Below the pieces are notes generated by a model. That model made no database searches and was not told where the DNA came from. It saw only the letters and a program-made list of their open reading frames with translations. 64,000 nt of DNA from UBA1447 sp964627535 (lineage in GTDB: Bacteria; Bacillota; Clostridia; Oscillospirales; Acutalibacteraceae), in assembly GCA_964627535.1 (NCBI GenBank), contig CAZVJW010000014.1, forward strand, positions 1 through 64,000. The letters are read 5' to 3'. Each line of letters opens with the position of its first letter. The first letter of the stretch is position 1. The translations under genes and the position numbers were made by a program. Positions 9,264-18,155 of this stretch are shown one piece after another.

Positions 9264-11075
9264 TTGCTCATTCCAAAGGAAAATATCCGTAATTTTTGTA
9301 TTATCGCCCATATAGACCATGGCAAGTCGACACTTGCCGACAGGCTCCTGGAGCTGACGGGTTCCGTCGCCCGCAGGGATATGACAGCCCAGCTTTTGGA
9401 TAACATGGAACTGGAACGCGAGCGCGGTATTACCATCAAGGCGCGCGCGGTTAAACTTGACTATGAAGCAAAAAACGGACAGATTTACGGGCTTAATTTA
9501 ATAGACACGCCCGGCCATGTTGATTTCACCTATGAGGTTTCGCGTTCGCTCGCCGCTTGTGAGGGCGCGGTGCTTGTAATTGACGCGTCGCAGGGTATTG
9601 AAGCGCAGACGCTTGCGAACACCTACCTTGCCCTTGAGCATGATTTGGAGATTGTTCCCGTTATCAACAAAATCGACCTTCCCGCCGCCGAACCCGACAG
9701 GGTTGCCGCGGAGGTGGAGGATATCATCGGGCTTGACTGCTCAAAAGCTCCCCGCGTTTCAGCAAAGACGGGCGAAAATGTCGAACAGGTGCTGGAACGC
9801 ATTGTGGATGATATTCCCGCACCGAAAGGCGATGATTCCGCACCCTTGCGCGCGCTTGTTTTTGACTCGGTTTATGACAGCTACAAGGGCGTTATCGTCT
9901 ATGTCCGTGTTATTGACGGCAAAATTAAAGCCGGGGATATCATGAGCATGATGGCTAACGGTGCGCAGTTCAATGTTGTGGAAGTCGGCTACATGCGTGC
10001 AACCCATATGGAGGCTGCCGGGGAGCTTTCGGCAGGTGATGTCGGTTATATTACCGCATCGATTAAAACCGTTAATGAAGCCCGTGTCGGTGATACCATT
10101 ACCACGGTTAAAAATCCCGCGAAGGAAGCGTTGCCGGGTTACCGCAAGGTGAATCCGATGGTGTTCTGCGGGATTTATCCTGCTGACGGCGCCGATTACG
10201 GCAACCTGAGGGAAGCGCTTGAAAAACTGCAGCTGAATGACGCTGCTCTTTCCTATGAGCCGGAAACATCGGGTGTTCTCGGTTTCGGCTTCCGCTGCGG
10301 ATTTTTGGGGCTTCTTCATTTGGAAATCGTTCAGGAACGCCTTGAACGCGAATATGACCTGGATTTAATAACAACTATTCCGAGCGTTATTTATAAAATC
10401 CATCTATCGGATGAAACTGTTGTCGAAATCGATAATCCGACTCATTATCCCGATCCTGCGCGGATTACTTTCAGTGAAGAGCCGTTTACAAACTCCCACA
10501 TATTTTCTCCGTCGGAATATGTGGGGGCCATCATGGATTTGTGCCAGGAGCGCCGGGGAGTGTTCAAGGACATGACATATGTCACAGCGGACAGAGTCGA
10601 TATTCACTACGAACTTCCTCTTAATGAGATTATCTATGACTTTTTTGACTCTCTGAAATCCCGCACCAAAGGCTATGCATCCTTCGATTACGAACTATCT
10701 GATTACCGGCGTTCAAACCTTGTCAAACTTGATGTTTTGCTCAACGGCGATGTGATTGACGCGCTGTCCTTCATTATTCATTCCGAAAAGGCCTATGCCA
10801 GGGCAAGGAAAATTGCGGAAAAACTGAAGGACAATATCCCGCGCCAAATGTTTGAAATACCGATTCAGGTAGCGATAGGCGGCAAGGTTATCGCGAGGGA
10901 AACGGTTAAGGCGATGCGCAAGGATGTGCTTTCTAAGTGCTACGGCGGCGATATAACCCGCAAGAAGAAACTCCTTGAAAAGCAAAAAGAAGGCAAAAAG
11001 AGAATGCGGCAGTTCGGTTCGGTCGAAGTCCCGCAGGAAGCTTTTATGTCGGTGCTCAAACTGGATGATGATTAA
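9264..11075 (+). CDS. lepA: Elongation factor 4 (LepA), ribosome back-translocase GTPase
   Basis: LepA is a 603-residue translation GTPase that binds the ribosome and can reverse translocation. The protein begins with the P-loop region PKENIRNFCIIAHIDHGKST, then DTPGHVDF (G3) and NKIDLP (G4). The EF-G-like domains follow, then the LepA-specific C-terminus ending in GKKRMRQFGSVEVPQEAF. The start is TTG at 9264, because AGAGGTG at 9251-9257 is then correctly spaced; an in-frame GTG at 9255 would overlap that site. Length is normal. In many Firmicutes hemW follows directly; here a sugar symporter lies between. Confidence 0.97.
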   Translation: MLIPKENIRNFCIIAHIDHGKSTLADRLLELTGSVARRDMTAQLLDNMELERERGITIKARAVKLDYEAKNGQIYGLNLIDTPGHVDFTYEVSRSLAACEGAVLVIDASQGIEAQTLANTYLALEHDLEIVPVINKIDLPAAEPDRVAAEVEDIIGLDCSKAPRVSAKTGENVEQVLERIVDDIPAPKGDDSAPLRALVFDSVYDSYKGVIVYVRVIDGKIKAGDIMSMMANGAQFNVVEVGYMRATHMEAAGELSAGDVGYITASIKTVNEARVGDTITTVKNPAKEALPGYRKVNPMVFCGIYPADGADYGNLREALEKLQLNDAALSYEPETSGVLGFGFRCGFLGLLHLEIVQERLEREYDLDLITTIPSVIYKIHLSDETVVEIDNPTHYPDPARITFSEEPFTNSHIFSPSEYVGAIMDLCQERRGVFKDMTYVTADRVDIHYELPLNEIIYDFFDSLKSRTKGYASFDYELSDYRRSNLVKLDVLLNGDVIDALSFIIHSEKAYARARKIAEKLKDNIPRQMFEIPIQVAIGGKVIARETVKAMRKDVLSKCYGGDITRKKKLLEKQKEGKKRMRQFGSVEVPQEAFMSVLKLDDD

Positions 11076-11157
11076 AGCCGAACGGTTGTCAATGACGCAT
11101 GAACCTAAGAAACGGATTTGCTAAAACAGCTGCTTATCAATTTAAGGAGGATGAATA

Positions 11158-12657
11158 ATGGCTCAGGAAGGGCAGACAAAACTGGTCTACCAAAACCGCC
11201 GCTATGTCGGTACGAGAGAAACCGTAGCTTATGTACTGTTTGATGTTTCAAACAGTTTTAATATCAACTTGTATGCTGAACGGTTTATTTTCGATGTGCT
11301 TCACATCGATTTCTATTATCTTGCAATCGTCAACTTTATCAACACAATTTGGGATGTGGTCAACGATACATTCACAGGTGTAATTGTTGACAAAACAAGA
11401 ACACGTTGGGGTAAGTTCAAGCCATATCTGATGGCACTTGCAATACCGGGTACTTTAGGTACATGTGTTTATTGGCTGATGCCTGTGTTCTTCCCGGGCA
11501 AGGGCGGCATGGATGTCACAAAATTTGTTGTTTGGTTAACCCTTGCGCTTGTGCGTGAAGGAGCGGGCACTTTCAGGGGCGTGGCTGTCGGCGGTATGCT
11601 CGCAACCATTACTCCTCACCCAGTTGACAGAACAAGGCTTATTACAAAAGCAAACTTTCTTTCCGGATTCGTTGAGAAACTGCCGGAAATTGCTATGGGC
11701 TTAATGATTGATCTTATTAACCACAATGTTATTAAAATGAAATTGGCCACAGCCTATATTTCAATGGGATTGATAACCACGCTTGTGGGCGGCGGTTTGG
11801 CGTTTTTCTTCTTCTTTGTAACAAGAGAAAGAGTTTTACAGTCGGTGGAGCGCCCAAGCATCATGGAAGGATTCAGGTCTATTTTAAACAATAAGCCTAT
11901 TCTCCTGATGACGCTGTCGGATTTCCTCGGTGCTTTTTCAATCAGCGCAGGGATGAACAACTATTTAATTGATGTTTTAGGTTCTGCCTCCATCAAAAAC
12001 ATTGTCGGTATCCCCGGCGGTTTTGTTTCAAACGCCAGTTATGCTTATGTTCCGTGGATGAGAAGGAAGTTTTCAACAAGGTTCCTTTGGATTGCCGGCG
12101 GTAACTTCGGAGATTTCCTTAATATAGGGGTATTCCTTCTTGGTTCAATAGGCGGAATCGGAAAAAAAGGCTGGTACAACAAACCGAAATATATGATACC
12201 TATTTTAATGGCGCAGGAAACCATTTTTATGTCCGTTTACGGAATCCGCAAGGTGATTCCCGCCGAAATGTCCAATGAAGCTATGGATTATTGCGAATGG
12301 AAGAACGGCTTCAGAACTGAGGGGATGACCGGTACCGCAAAAGGTCTTGCAACAAAATTGGTAGGTACCATCAGCGGAACCATCAAGCCTATTTTGATGA
12401 AAAAAATAGGTTATGAACAGGGTAAACAGATCGGGACTCAAACAGACAAAACAAAATATTATCTGTTCGCGATGTGCACCATCATCCCGATTGTAACGGG
12501 GATATTGGGAATCATACCGAAGTTTTTCTACGACTTGGGCGGCGAAAAGCGTGAGCAGATGTACGAGGAACTTCTCGCACGCCGTTCGGCAACTCAAAAA
12601 GAATTGTCCGATGGTTTAACAGGGTCGAAAGATGCGTTTTCTGCAGAAACCATATAA
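11158..12657 (+). CDS. GPH-family (MFS_2) sugar:cation symporter
   Basis: This is a 499-residue integral membrane protein of the glycoside-pentoside-hexuronide:cation symporter family, related to MelB. About twelve hydrophobic segments are visible. The family-typical loop after the second segment reads DTFTGVIVDKTRTRWGKFKP, close to the MelB D-x3-G-x2-(D/V)-x-(T/R)-x-R-x-G-x-(F/Y)-R/KP signature. AAGGAGG precedes the ATG. It lies 82 bases after lepA and may be cotranscribed with it. Substrate is unknown; the nearby epimerase makes a ketose or pentose plausible. A second, more distant paralogue starts at 20646. Confidence 0.85.
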   Translation: MAQEGQTKLVYQNRRYVGTRETVAYVLFDVSNSFNINLYAERFIFDVLHIDFYYLAIVNFINTIWDVVNDTFTGVIVDKTRTRWGKFKPYLMALAIPGTLGTCVYWLMPVFFPGKGGMDVTKFVVWLTLALVREGAGTFRGVAVGGMLATITPHPVDRTRLITKANFLSGFVEKLPEIAMGLMIDLINHNVIKMKLATAYISMGLITTLVGGGLAFFFFFVTRERVLQSVERPSIMEGFRSILNNKPILLMTLSDFLGAFSISAGMNNYLIDVLGSASIKNIVGIPGGFVSNASYAYVPWMRRKFSTRFLWIAGGNFGDFLNIGVFLLGSIGGIGKKGWYNKPKYMIPILMAQETIFMSVYGIRKVIPAEMSNEAMDYCEWKNGFRTEGMTGTAKGLATKLVGTISGTIKPILMKKIGYEQGKQIGTQTDKTKYYLFAMCTIIPIVTGILGIIPKFFYDLGGEKREQMYEELLARRSATQKELSDGLTGSKDAFSAETI

Positions 12658-12680
12658 TCTTCCGGTAATGCGTTGATATT

Positions 12681-12708
12681 CAGGGGTGGGTGCATAGACC
12701 TGCCCCTG
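12681..12708 (+). terminator. Probable terminator after the symporter
   Basis: CAGGGG and CCCCTG arms pair around a 16-base imperfect inner part and are followed by TTTT, 23 bases after the symporter stop. Confidence 0.6.
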
Positions 12709-12751
12709 TTTTAGTGGATAGCGGTCATTGGAGAAAGGATAGATATTTATA

Positions 12752-13900
12752 ATGGATGGTATCGGTAAACCAATCGGCATATATATTCATATTCCTTTTT
12801 GCTCGGGCAAATGTCCTTACTGCGATTTCTATTCCTTGTCAGCAGAGGAAAGCATTATGGATAAATATACCGCCGCAGCAATCAAAACTGTTCAGTTTTG
12901 GGCAGATAAGATTAGCCGGCCGTTTAACACACTCTATTTCGGCGGTGGCACACCTTCGCTCATCGGCGCCGAAAGACTATCCGAACTCGTTGAAGCATCT
13001 CTTGCAGCATTTAGATCACCGGTTAATGGTGGGCGCAAGCCTGAAATAACCGTCGAATGCAACCCTTCGAATACCGGAGCGGAAAAATCCCGTTTCGATT
13101 TCGGCAGGCTCGCAGATGCCGGGGTCAATAGGATTTCTTTGGGGCTGCAGTCTGCTGTTGACAGCGAACGAGCGGCATTGGGGCGAAAAGGAGTTGCGGA
13201 AGATACGATGCGGGCTGTGCAAAGGGCAAAATCCGCCGGTATAACCAATATTTCGTTGGACATTATGCTTGGGATTCCGGGGCAAACATCGGATAGTTTA
13301 CGGCGCTCCGTTGACTTTTGTGCGGGCGCCGGTATCACTCATGTCAGCGCGTATATCTTAAAAATTGAGAAAGGTACGCCGTTTGCCGTTCGAAAAAATA
13401 AATTGATACTGCCGGATGAGGATGAAACCTGCGAGTTTTATCTATTGGCTTGCGAGGAACTTGAAAAGGCGGGATTCTTTCAATATGAAATTTCCAATTT
13501 TGCCCGGAAAGGTTTTGAAAGCAGGCACAATTCAAAGTATTGGAACGGTGAGGAATACCTCGGTATAGGTCCCGCGGCGCATTCTTTCATTGACGGCAGG
13601 CGTTTTTATTATGATCGGGATTTAACCAGCTTTATAAATGGTTGCGAGCCTGTTCAGGACGGCGAAGGCGGGAATTTTGATGAATATGCTATGCTCCGCT
13701 TACGCCTGAATGAAGGCTTGACGGAGCGCGGAACCCTTGAACGATATGGCTTTGGTATTCCAAAACCGATGCGGGAACGGGCAAAGATATTTAGTGAAGA
13801 GGGGATGTTGATTACCAATGTAAAGGGAATCAGCCTTACACCGAAAGGCTTCCTTTTATCCAACAAAATTATCGGGGAACTGCTGAGCGATTGTACTTGA
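12752..13900 (+). CDS. hemW: Radical SAM heme chaperone HemW (coproporphyrinogen III oxidase-like)
   Basis: This encodes a 382-residue radical SAM protein of the HemN/HemW family. The 4Fe-4S cluster motif C17-SGK-C21-PY-C24 follows the typical IYIHIPF lead-in. YFGGGTPS, the LGLQS stretch and a C-terminal HemN-type domain (GIGPAAHSFI) are also present. The short N-terminus before the cluster and the lepA-hemW-hrcA context favour HemW, which delivers heme, over the oxidase HemN. The ATG at 12752 lies 13 bases after a GAGAAAGGA ribosome binding site. Confidence 0.93.
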   Translation: MDGIGKPIGIYIHIPFCSGKCPYCDFYSLSAEESIMDKYTAAAIKTVQFWADKISRPFNTLYFGGGTPSLIGAERLSELVEASLAAFRSPVNGGRKPEITVECNPSNTGAEKSRFDFGRLADAGVNRISLGLQSAVDSERAALGRKGVAEDTMRAVQRAKSAGITNISLDIMLGIPGQTSDSLRRSVDFCAGAGITHVSAYILKIEKGTPFAVRKNKLILPDEDETCEFYLLACEELEKAGFFQYEISNFARKGFESRHNSKYWNGEEYLGIGPAAHSFIDGRRFYYDRDLTSFINGCEPVQDGEGGNFDEYAMLRLRLNEGLTERGTLERYGFGIPKPMRERAKIFSEEGMLITNVKGISLTPKGFLLSNKIIGELLSDCT

Positions 13901-14257
13901 GAAGAAGTAGGAGGGCGTTGAGAAGAAGTAGAAAAGAAGTTGGGGAACGAAATCCTCAGTCAACAAAACTAATCCCTTTACTTGTTTTAATTACAAAAAT
14001 TTTTGGGATTAGTAAATGGCGACAGTTCCTTTGAAAAGGAGCCTTGACATGCCATCCTTTTCAAGGATGGTATAAGCCGAAAGTGTTCAGCTGAGACGAT
14101 TACTATCGGCGGTGGCAGGCTCTGCCTGACGGGTGATTATCCCGTTGCCCCATTTCTTCCCGCGGCGTAGCCGCACTTCTCAATTGCTTCCCGTGACGAA
14201 GTCACGCTTCTCATCCAAATCTCGTAATGAAGTCACACTTCTCCATCGTTCCCCGCA
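13899..14257. repeat. Composite intergenic repeat between hemW and hrcA
   Basis: The element begins inside the hemW stop codon with GAGAAGAAGT-type units (13899-13940). A short MITE remnant follows (13968-14014), then a hairpin CCATCCTT-ttc-AAGGATGG (14052-14070), a GGCAG/CTGCC hairpin near 14115, GCGGC-gta-GCCGC (14162-14174) and GTGAC-gaa-GTCAC (14193-14205). A decayed copy lies near 14224. CTTCTC words separate the hairpins. No gene is seen in this 500-base gap. Confidence 0.7.
13968..14014. mobile_element. Short remnant of the MITE family, copy F
   Basis: ACTAATCCC and GGGATTAGT form the outer arms around only about 29 internal bases. The ends match those of the copies at 17950 and 54261, but the interior is mostly lost and the left TA flank is absent. 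Confidence 0.5.
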
Positions 14258-14302
14258 ACAATTTATCCGTAAATCATTAACAAAGTGTTTACATTTGAAT
14301 TA

Positions 14303-14331
14303 TTGACAAAACCCGTCAAGAGATGTATAGT
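14303..14331 (+). promoter_or_regulatory. Sigma-A promoter of the hrcA operon
   Basis: TTGACA (14303-14308) and TATAGT (14326-14331) have 17-base spacing. The expected transcription start falls at the left edge of the CIRCE operator, as required for HrcA repression. Confidence 0.85.
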
Positions 14332-14341
14332 ATGAACATGG

Positions 14342-14368
14342 TTAGCACTCGAAGGCTATGAGTGCTAA
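14342..14368. promoter_or_regulatory. CIRCE operator (HrcA binding site)
   Basis: TTAGCACTC, nine bases, then GAGTGCTAA: a perfect match to the CIRCE consensus. It lies just downstream of the -10 and upstream of hrcA, so HrcA should autoregulate the whole hrcA-grpE-dnaK-dnaJ operon in response to heat shock. Confidence 0.97.
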
Positions 14369-14403
14369 TTTTTAGCAGTCTAATCGGGATTGAGGTGAAT
14401 GCG

Positions 14404-15429
14404 GTGGAACTTAACGAACGAAAACAAAAAATCCTTGCGGTAATTGTCGAGCAATATATCGAAACCGGCGAACCTATAGGTTCAAAAGTCCTTGTTGAAA
14501 AGCTGAGTATGGCCCTTTCATCCGCGACAATCCGTAACGAAATGTCGGAGCTTTCCGCAATGGGTTTTTTAGAACAGCCGCATACTTCCGCCGGCAGAAT
14601 TCCGTCTCATTTGGGTTATCGCTATTATGTTGATAATCTTATGAGCAAATGTGAGCTTAATGACCCTCAGCGCAGACGGATTGAAGCCGATATTTCATCA
14701 GGCGAGGGTGACCCGGAGCGGTTGCTTGAAAAAGCGGGTGAGGTTTTGGCGGATTTAACAAACTGCGCGGCTGTTTCAACAATGCCCAAAGGCGAAAGTG
14801 TATTGATTAGACGTGTTGAAATAGTACCGGTCGGCATCCGGACAGCGATGATTGTTCTTTTAACCTCAGGAGGGATTATAAGAAGCCGCGTTTGCCGTTT
14901 GGATTGCGAACTGAACAAATCAATGCTGGAGGTCTTCTACAACATTACCTCCGCTAAACTTATCGGTCATGCGGTTACCGAAGTAAATGCGGTTATGCTT
15001 CAAACACTTGCAGCTTCACTCGGGCAGGATGCGCTTGCAATGCTTCCTTTGCTTGCAACCGTATCGGATTTATCTAAAGATGCAGAGGAAACAGACATTA
15101 TGCTTGAGGGGCAATCCAACCTTCTCAATCACCGTGAATTTAACGGCAGTGCATATGAACTGATGGAGTTTTTAAACAAATCCGAACCGCTTAACCGGCT
15201 TATTGCCTCAAGCAGAAACGAGCTTGATGTGCTCATCGGCAAAGAAAATCTGTACCGCCAGCTGGAGAATTCAAGTATTATTTTAGCTCGTTATTCAATC
15301 GGTTCCAAAGAGGGCGGTGTTATTGGTCTTATAGGACCAACAAGAATTGACTATTCAAGGCTTATTCCGAGCGTAAAGTTTTTAACAAACCTGGTAGGCA
15401 GGCTGCTGACACAGGCGCTCGAGGAATAG
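14404..15429 (+). CDS. hrcA: Heat-inducible transcription repressor HrcA
   Basis: HrcA is the repressor that binds the CIRCE element, present here 36 bases upstream. The 341-residue protein starts MELNERKQKILAVIVEQYIE and has a winged-helix N-terminus (SSATIRNEMSELSAMGFLEQ) and the family sequence PHTSAGRIPSHLGYRYYVD. A GAF-like middle and C-terminal part follows with GPTRIDY. The GTG at 14404 is chosen because GAGGTG ends six bases before it; an upstream in-frame ATG at 14362 would lie inside CIRCE. It is the first gene of the chaperone operon. Confidence 0.95.
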   Translation: MELNERKQKILAVIVEQYIETGEPIGSKVLVEKLSMALSSATIRNEMSELSAMGFLEQPHTSAGRIPSHLGYRYYVDNLMSKCELNDPQRRRIEADISSGEGDPERLLEKAGEVLADLTNCAAVSTMPKGESVLIRRVEIVPVGIRTAMIVLLTSGGIIRSRVCRLDCELNKSMLEVFYNITSAKLIGHAVTEVNAVMLQTLAASLGQDALAMLPLLATVSDLSKDAEETDIMLEGQSNLLNHREFNGSAYELMEFLNKSEPLNRLIASSRNELDVLIGKENLYRQLENSSIILARYSIGSKEGGVIGLIGPTRIDYSRLIPSVKFLTNLVGRLLTQALEE

Positions 15430-15484
15430 TATATCGGATACCTTTCACTATTGTGATTGATAATAAAAACGGAGGTTAAGATAA

Positions 15485-16024
15485 ATGGCAAAAAACAAAA
15501 AAGATGATGAAAATGAAAATCAGGAAAACTCTGTACAGGATCAGGAGCAGGAAAAGGTACACAAGCTGAAAAAAGAGAAAGTAACCCGGGAGCAGGAACT
15601 TGAAAAGCAGCTTGCCGAAAAATGCGAACAGTTTTTGCGCCTTGCTGCTGAATACGATAATTACCGTAAGCGCTCCCAAAGGGAAAAAGATGAACTCTAT
15701 GCCAATTCAAAAGCAACCCTGGTTAAGGAACTTTTGCCGGTGATAGATAATTTTGAAAGAGCCGGCAAAGATACCACAGAAAGCTTTGCGGATTACAAAA
15801 AGGGTATCGGACTTATCTACAGCCAGTTTACGGAAATAATAAAAAAACTCGGTATTGAAGCCTTCGGCGAAGCCGGAGAGGAATTTGACCCGAACAAGCA
15901 CAGTGCGGTTATGCATATTGAGGACGAAAAGCTTGGTGAAAATGTAATTGCCATGGTAATCAATAAAGGGTATAAACTCGGTGAAAAGGTTATCCGCAGC
16001 GCCACAGTTACTGTAGCGAACTAA
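15485..16024 (+). CDS. grpE: Nucleotide exchange factor GrpE
   Basis: GrpE (179 residues) releases ADP from DnaK. The N-terminal half is a long charged coiled coil (about residues 10-75), followed by RLAAEYDNYRKRSQREK and a C-terminal beta domain ending GYKLGEKVIRSATVTVAN, both family hallmarks. A GGAGG ribosome binding site precedes the ATG. It lies 55 bases after hrcA and 49 before dnaK in the CIRCE-controlled operon. Confidence 0.95.
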   Translation: MAKNKKDDENENQENSVQDQEQEKVHKLKKEKVTREQELEKQLAEKCEQFLRLAAEYDNYRKRSQREKDELYANSKATLVKELLPVIDNFERAGKDTTESFADYKKGIGLIYSQFTEIIKKLGIEAFGEAGEEFDPNKHSAVMHIEDEKLGENVIAMVINKGYKLGEKVIRSATVTVAN

Positions 16025-16073
16025 TGAATCAGCGTTATACACAATTTATATATATTTTAAGGAGGACATTATT

Positions 16074-17930
16074 ATGTCAAAAGTAATCGGAATTGATTTA
16101 GGCACAACAAACTCATGCGTAGCTGTTATCGAGGGCGGCGAGCCTGTTGTTATTGCAAACGCGGAAGGAGCAAGAACAACCCCATCGGTTGTCGCGTTCG
16201 GAAAAACAGGTGAACGTATGGTGGGCCAGGTCGCAAAAAGGCAGGCAATCACCAACCCGGAAAGAACCATCTCCTCTATTAAAAGACAGATGGGAAGCGA
16301 ATTCAGAGTTAATATTGACGGAAAGAAGTATACCCCGCAGGAAATTTCCGCAATGATTCTGACAAAGCTTAAAGTTGACGCTGAGGCTTATCTTGGCGAA
16401 AAAGTGACCGAGGCGGTTATTACCGTACCCGCTTACTTCACGGACGCCCAGCGCCAGGCAACCAAGGATGCAGGTAAAATTGCCGGACTTGAAGTCAAAC
16501 GCATCATAAACGAGCCGACCGCTGCCGCGCTTTCCTACGGTATAGACAAAGAAAATGATCAGAAGGTTATGGTATATGACCTCGGAGGAGGAACTTTTGA
16601 TGTTTCCATCATCGAAATGGGCGACGGTGTTCAGGAAGTTCTTTCAACCGCGGGTAACAACAGGCTTGGCGGTGATGACTTTGACCAACGGATTATGGAT
16701 TGGCTTGCCGACGAATTTAAAAAAGCGCAGGGCATTGATTTAAGAGGCGACAAAATGGCGATGCAACGCCTCAAGGAAGCCGCGGAAAAAGCAAAGATTG
16801 AGCTATCCGGCGTAACCACCTCAACAATTAATCTGCCGTTCATTACGGCTGACGCATCCGGACCGAGGCATCTTGAAACCACTCTTACAAGGGCGAAGTT
16901 TAACGAAATGACAGCCGACCTTGTTGAAAAAACGATGGGACCCGTGCGTCAGGCAATGGAGGATTCTGGGATTAAAAAATCCGATATCCACAAGGTCCTT
17001 ATGGTTGGCGGTTCCTCGCGTACCCCTGCTGTTCTCGAAGCCATTAAAAAGTATATGGGCATAGAACCCTTTCAGGGCATTAACCCTGACGAATGTGTTG
17101 CGATTGGTGCCGCCTTACAGGCAGGTGTTCTCGGCGGCGAGGTGAAAGGCCTTCTTTTGCTTGATGTCACCCCGCTTTCTCTGGGGATAGAAACCCTGGG
17201 CGGAGTCAGCACAAAAATTATTGAAAGAAACACAACCATTCCCGTCAAGAAGAGCCAAATCTTCTCCACTGCCGCGGATAACCAACCGGAAGTCGAAGTT
17301 CATGTTCTTCAGGGCGAGCGCGAATTCGCGAAAGACAACAAATCTCTTGGGAACTTCCATCTCGGCGGAATTATGCCGGCAAGAAGAGGCGTTCCGCAAA
17401 TCGAGGTAACCTTTGATATCGATGCAAATGGTATTGTGCATGTATCAGCAAAGGATCTTGGAACAAACAAGGAGCAGTCAATTTCCATCACCGCGTCCTC
17501 GAACATGTCTAAGGATGATGTTGAAAAAGCAGTCCGTGAAGCGGAACAGTTCGCTTCGGAAGATAAACAGCGACGTGAGGATATTGACACCCGTAACGCG
17601 GCGGACCAGATGGTTTACCAGTGTGAAAAGCTTGTGAGCGAGGAAGGCGATAAATTCTCGGATGACGAAAAATCATCCATCAACGAGAAAATCGAGTCCC
17701 TCAAAGATGCGTTGAAGGGCGAGGATATCAACCTCATCAAATCAAGGCAGGAAGAACTCCAGGCTAAATTCTACGAAGTATCCGAAAAGATTTATAAAGC
17801 GGCACAGGAAGCGGCTGCCGCCCAAGGGCAGCAAGCACCGGGTGCAGACCCCTCGGGTCCGGAAGGCCCCGCAGGTGAAGCTGACGGATATACGCAGGCG
17901 GATTTCACCGATGTACCGGATGACCAATAA
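16074..17930 (+). CDS. dnaK: Chaperone DnaK (Hsp70)
   Basis: This encodes the 618-residue Hsp70 chaperone. The ATPase domain begins GIDLGTTNSCVAVIEGG and carries the phosphate-2 motif DLGGGTFDVS and the adenosine motif MVGGSSRTPAV. The substrate-binding domain starts near residue 385 after LLLLDVTPLSLGIETLGG. A helical lid and a disordered glycine-, alanine- and proline-rich tail end in the acidic FTDVPDDQ. The roughly 24-residue insert found in Gram-negative DnaK near residue 80 is absent, supporting a Firmicutes host. AAGGAGGA precedes the ATG. Confidence 0.98.
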   Translation: MSKVIGIDLGTTNSCVAVIEGGEPVVIANAEGARTTPSVVAFGKTGERMVGQVAKRQAITNPERTISSIKRQMGSEFRVNIDGKKYTPQEISAMILTKLKVDAEAYLGEKVTEAVITVPAYFTDAQRQATKDAGKIAGLEVKRIINEPTAAALSYGIDKENDQKVMVYDLGGGTFDVSIIEMGDGVQEVLSTAGNNRLGGDDFDQRIMDWLADEFKKAQGIDLRGDKMAMQRLKEAAEKAKIELSGVTTSTINLPFITADASGPRHLETTLTRAKFNEMTADLVEKTMGPVRQAMEDSGIKKSDIHKVLMVGGSSRTPAVLEAIKKYMGIEPFQGINPDECVAIGAALQAGVLGGEVKGLLLLDVTPLSLGIETLGGVSTKIIERNTTIPVKKSQIFSTAADNQPEVEVHVLQGEREFAKDNKSLGNFHLGGIMPARRGVPQIEVTFDIDANGIVHVSAKDLGTNKEQSISITASSNMSKDDVEKAVREAEQFASEDKQRREDIDTRNAADQMVYQCEKLVSEEGDKFSDDEKSSINEKIESLKDALKGEDINLIKSRQEELQAKFYEVSEKIYKAAQEAAAAQGQQAPGADPSGPEGPAGEADGYTQADFTDVPDDQ

Positions 17931-17949
17931 CAGTAAATAAATGATTTAA

Positions 17950-18050
17950 TACTAATCCCTCTTTAAAACATAGCTAAAAATTCAGCACAAAAACCCATTT
18001 ATCAAAGGTTTTTGCATGATTTCATGGGGGTTTTATAATCGGGATTAGTA
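17950..18050. mobile_element. MITE-like element, copy B, between dnaK and dnaJ
   Basis: This 101-bp element has ends TACTAATCCC and GGGATTAGTA, with TA at both edges. Its right-end-type interior (CTTTAAAACATAGCTAAAAATTC) matches the reverse complement of copies C and E, so it lies in the opposite orientation to them. It sits inside the heat-shock operon. Confidence 0.8.
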
Positions 18051-18053
18051 TAA

Positions 18054-18080
18054 CAAGGGCGGAAACGATTTCCGCCCTTG
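18054..18080. terminator. Strong hairpin between dnaK and dnaJ
   Basis: CAAGGGCGGAAA and TTTCCGCCCTTG pair perfectly around CGA. It lies 123 bases after dnaK and before dnaJ. No long T-run follows, so it could attenuate dnaJ expression or protect the dnaK mRNA end. Confidence 0.65.
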
Positions 18081-18155
18081 TATATTGGAAAAAGAACAGT
18101 TATAATGTCTGCTGTACCTCTCAAGAAGAAACTTAAATGATAGGAGCCGATTTTA

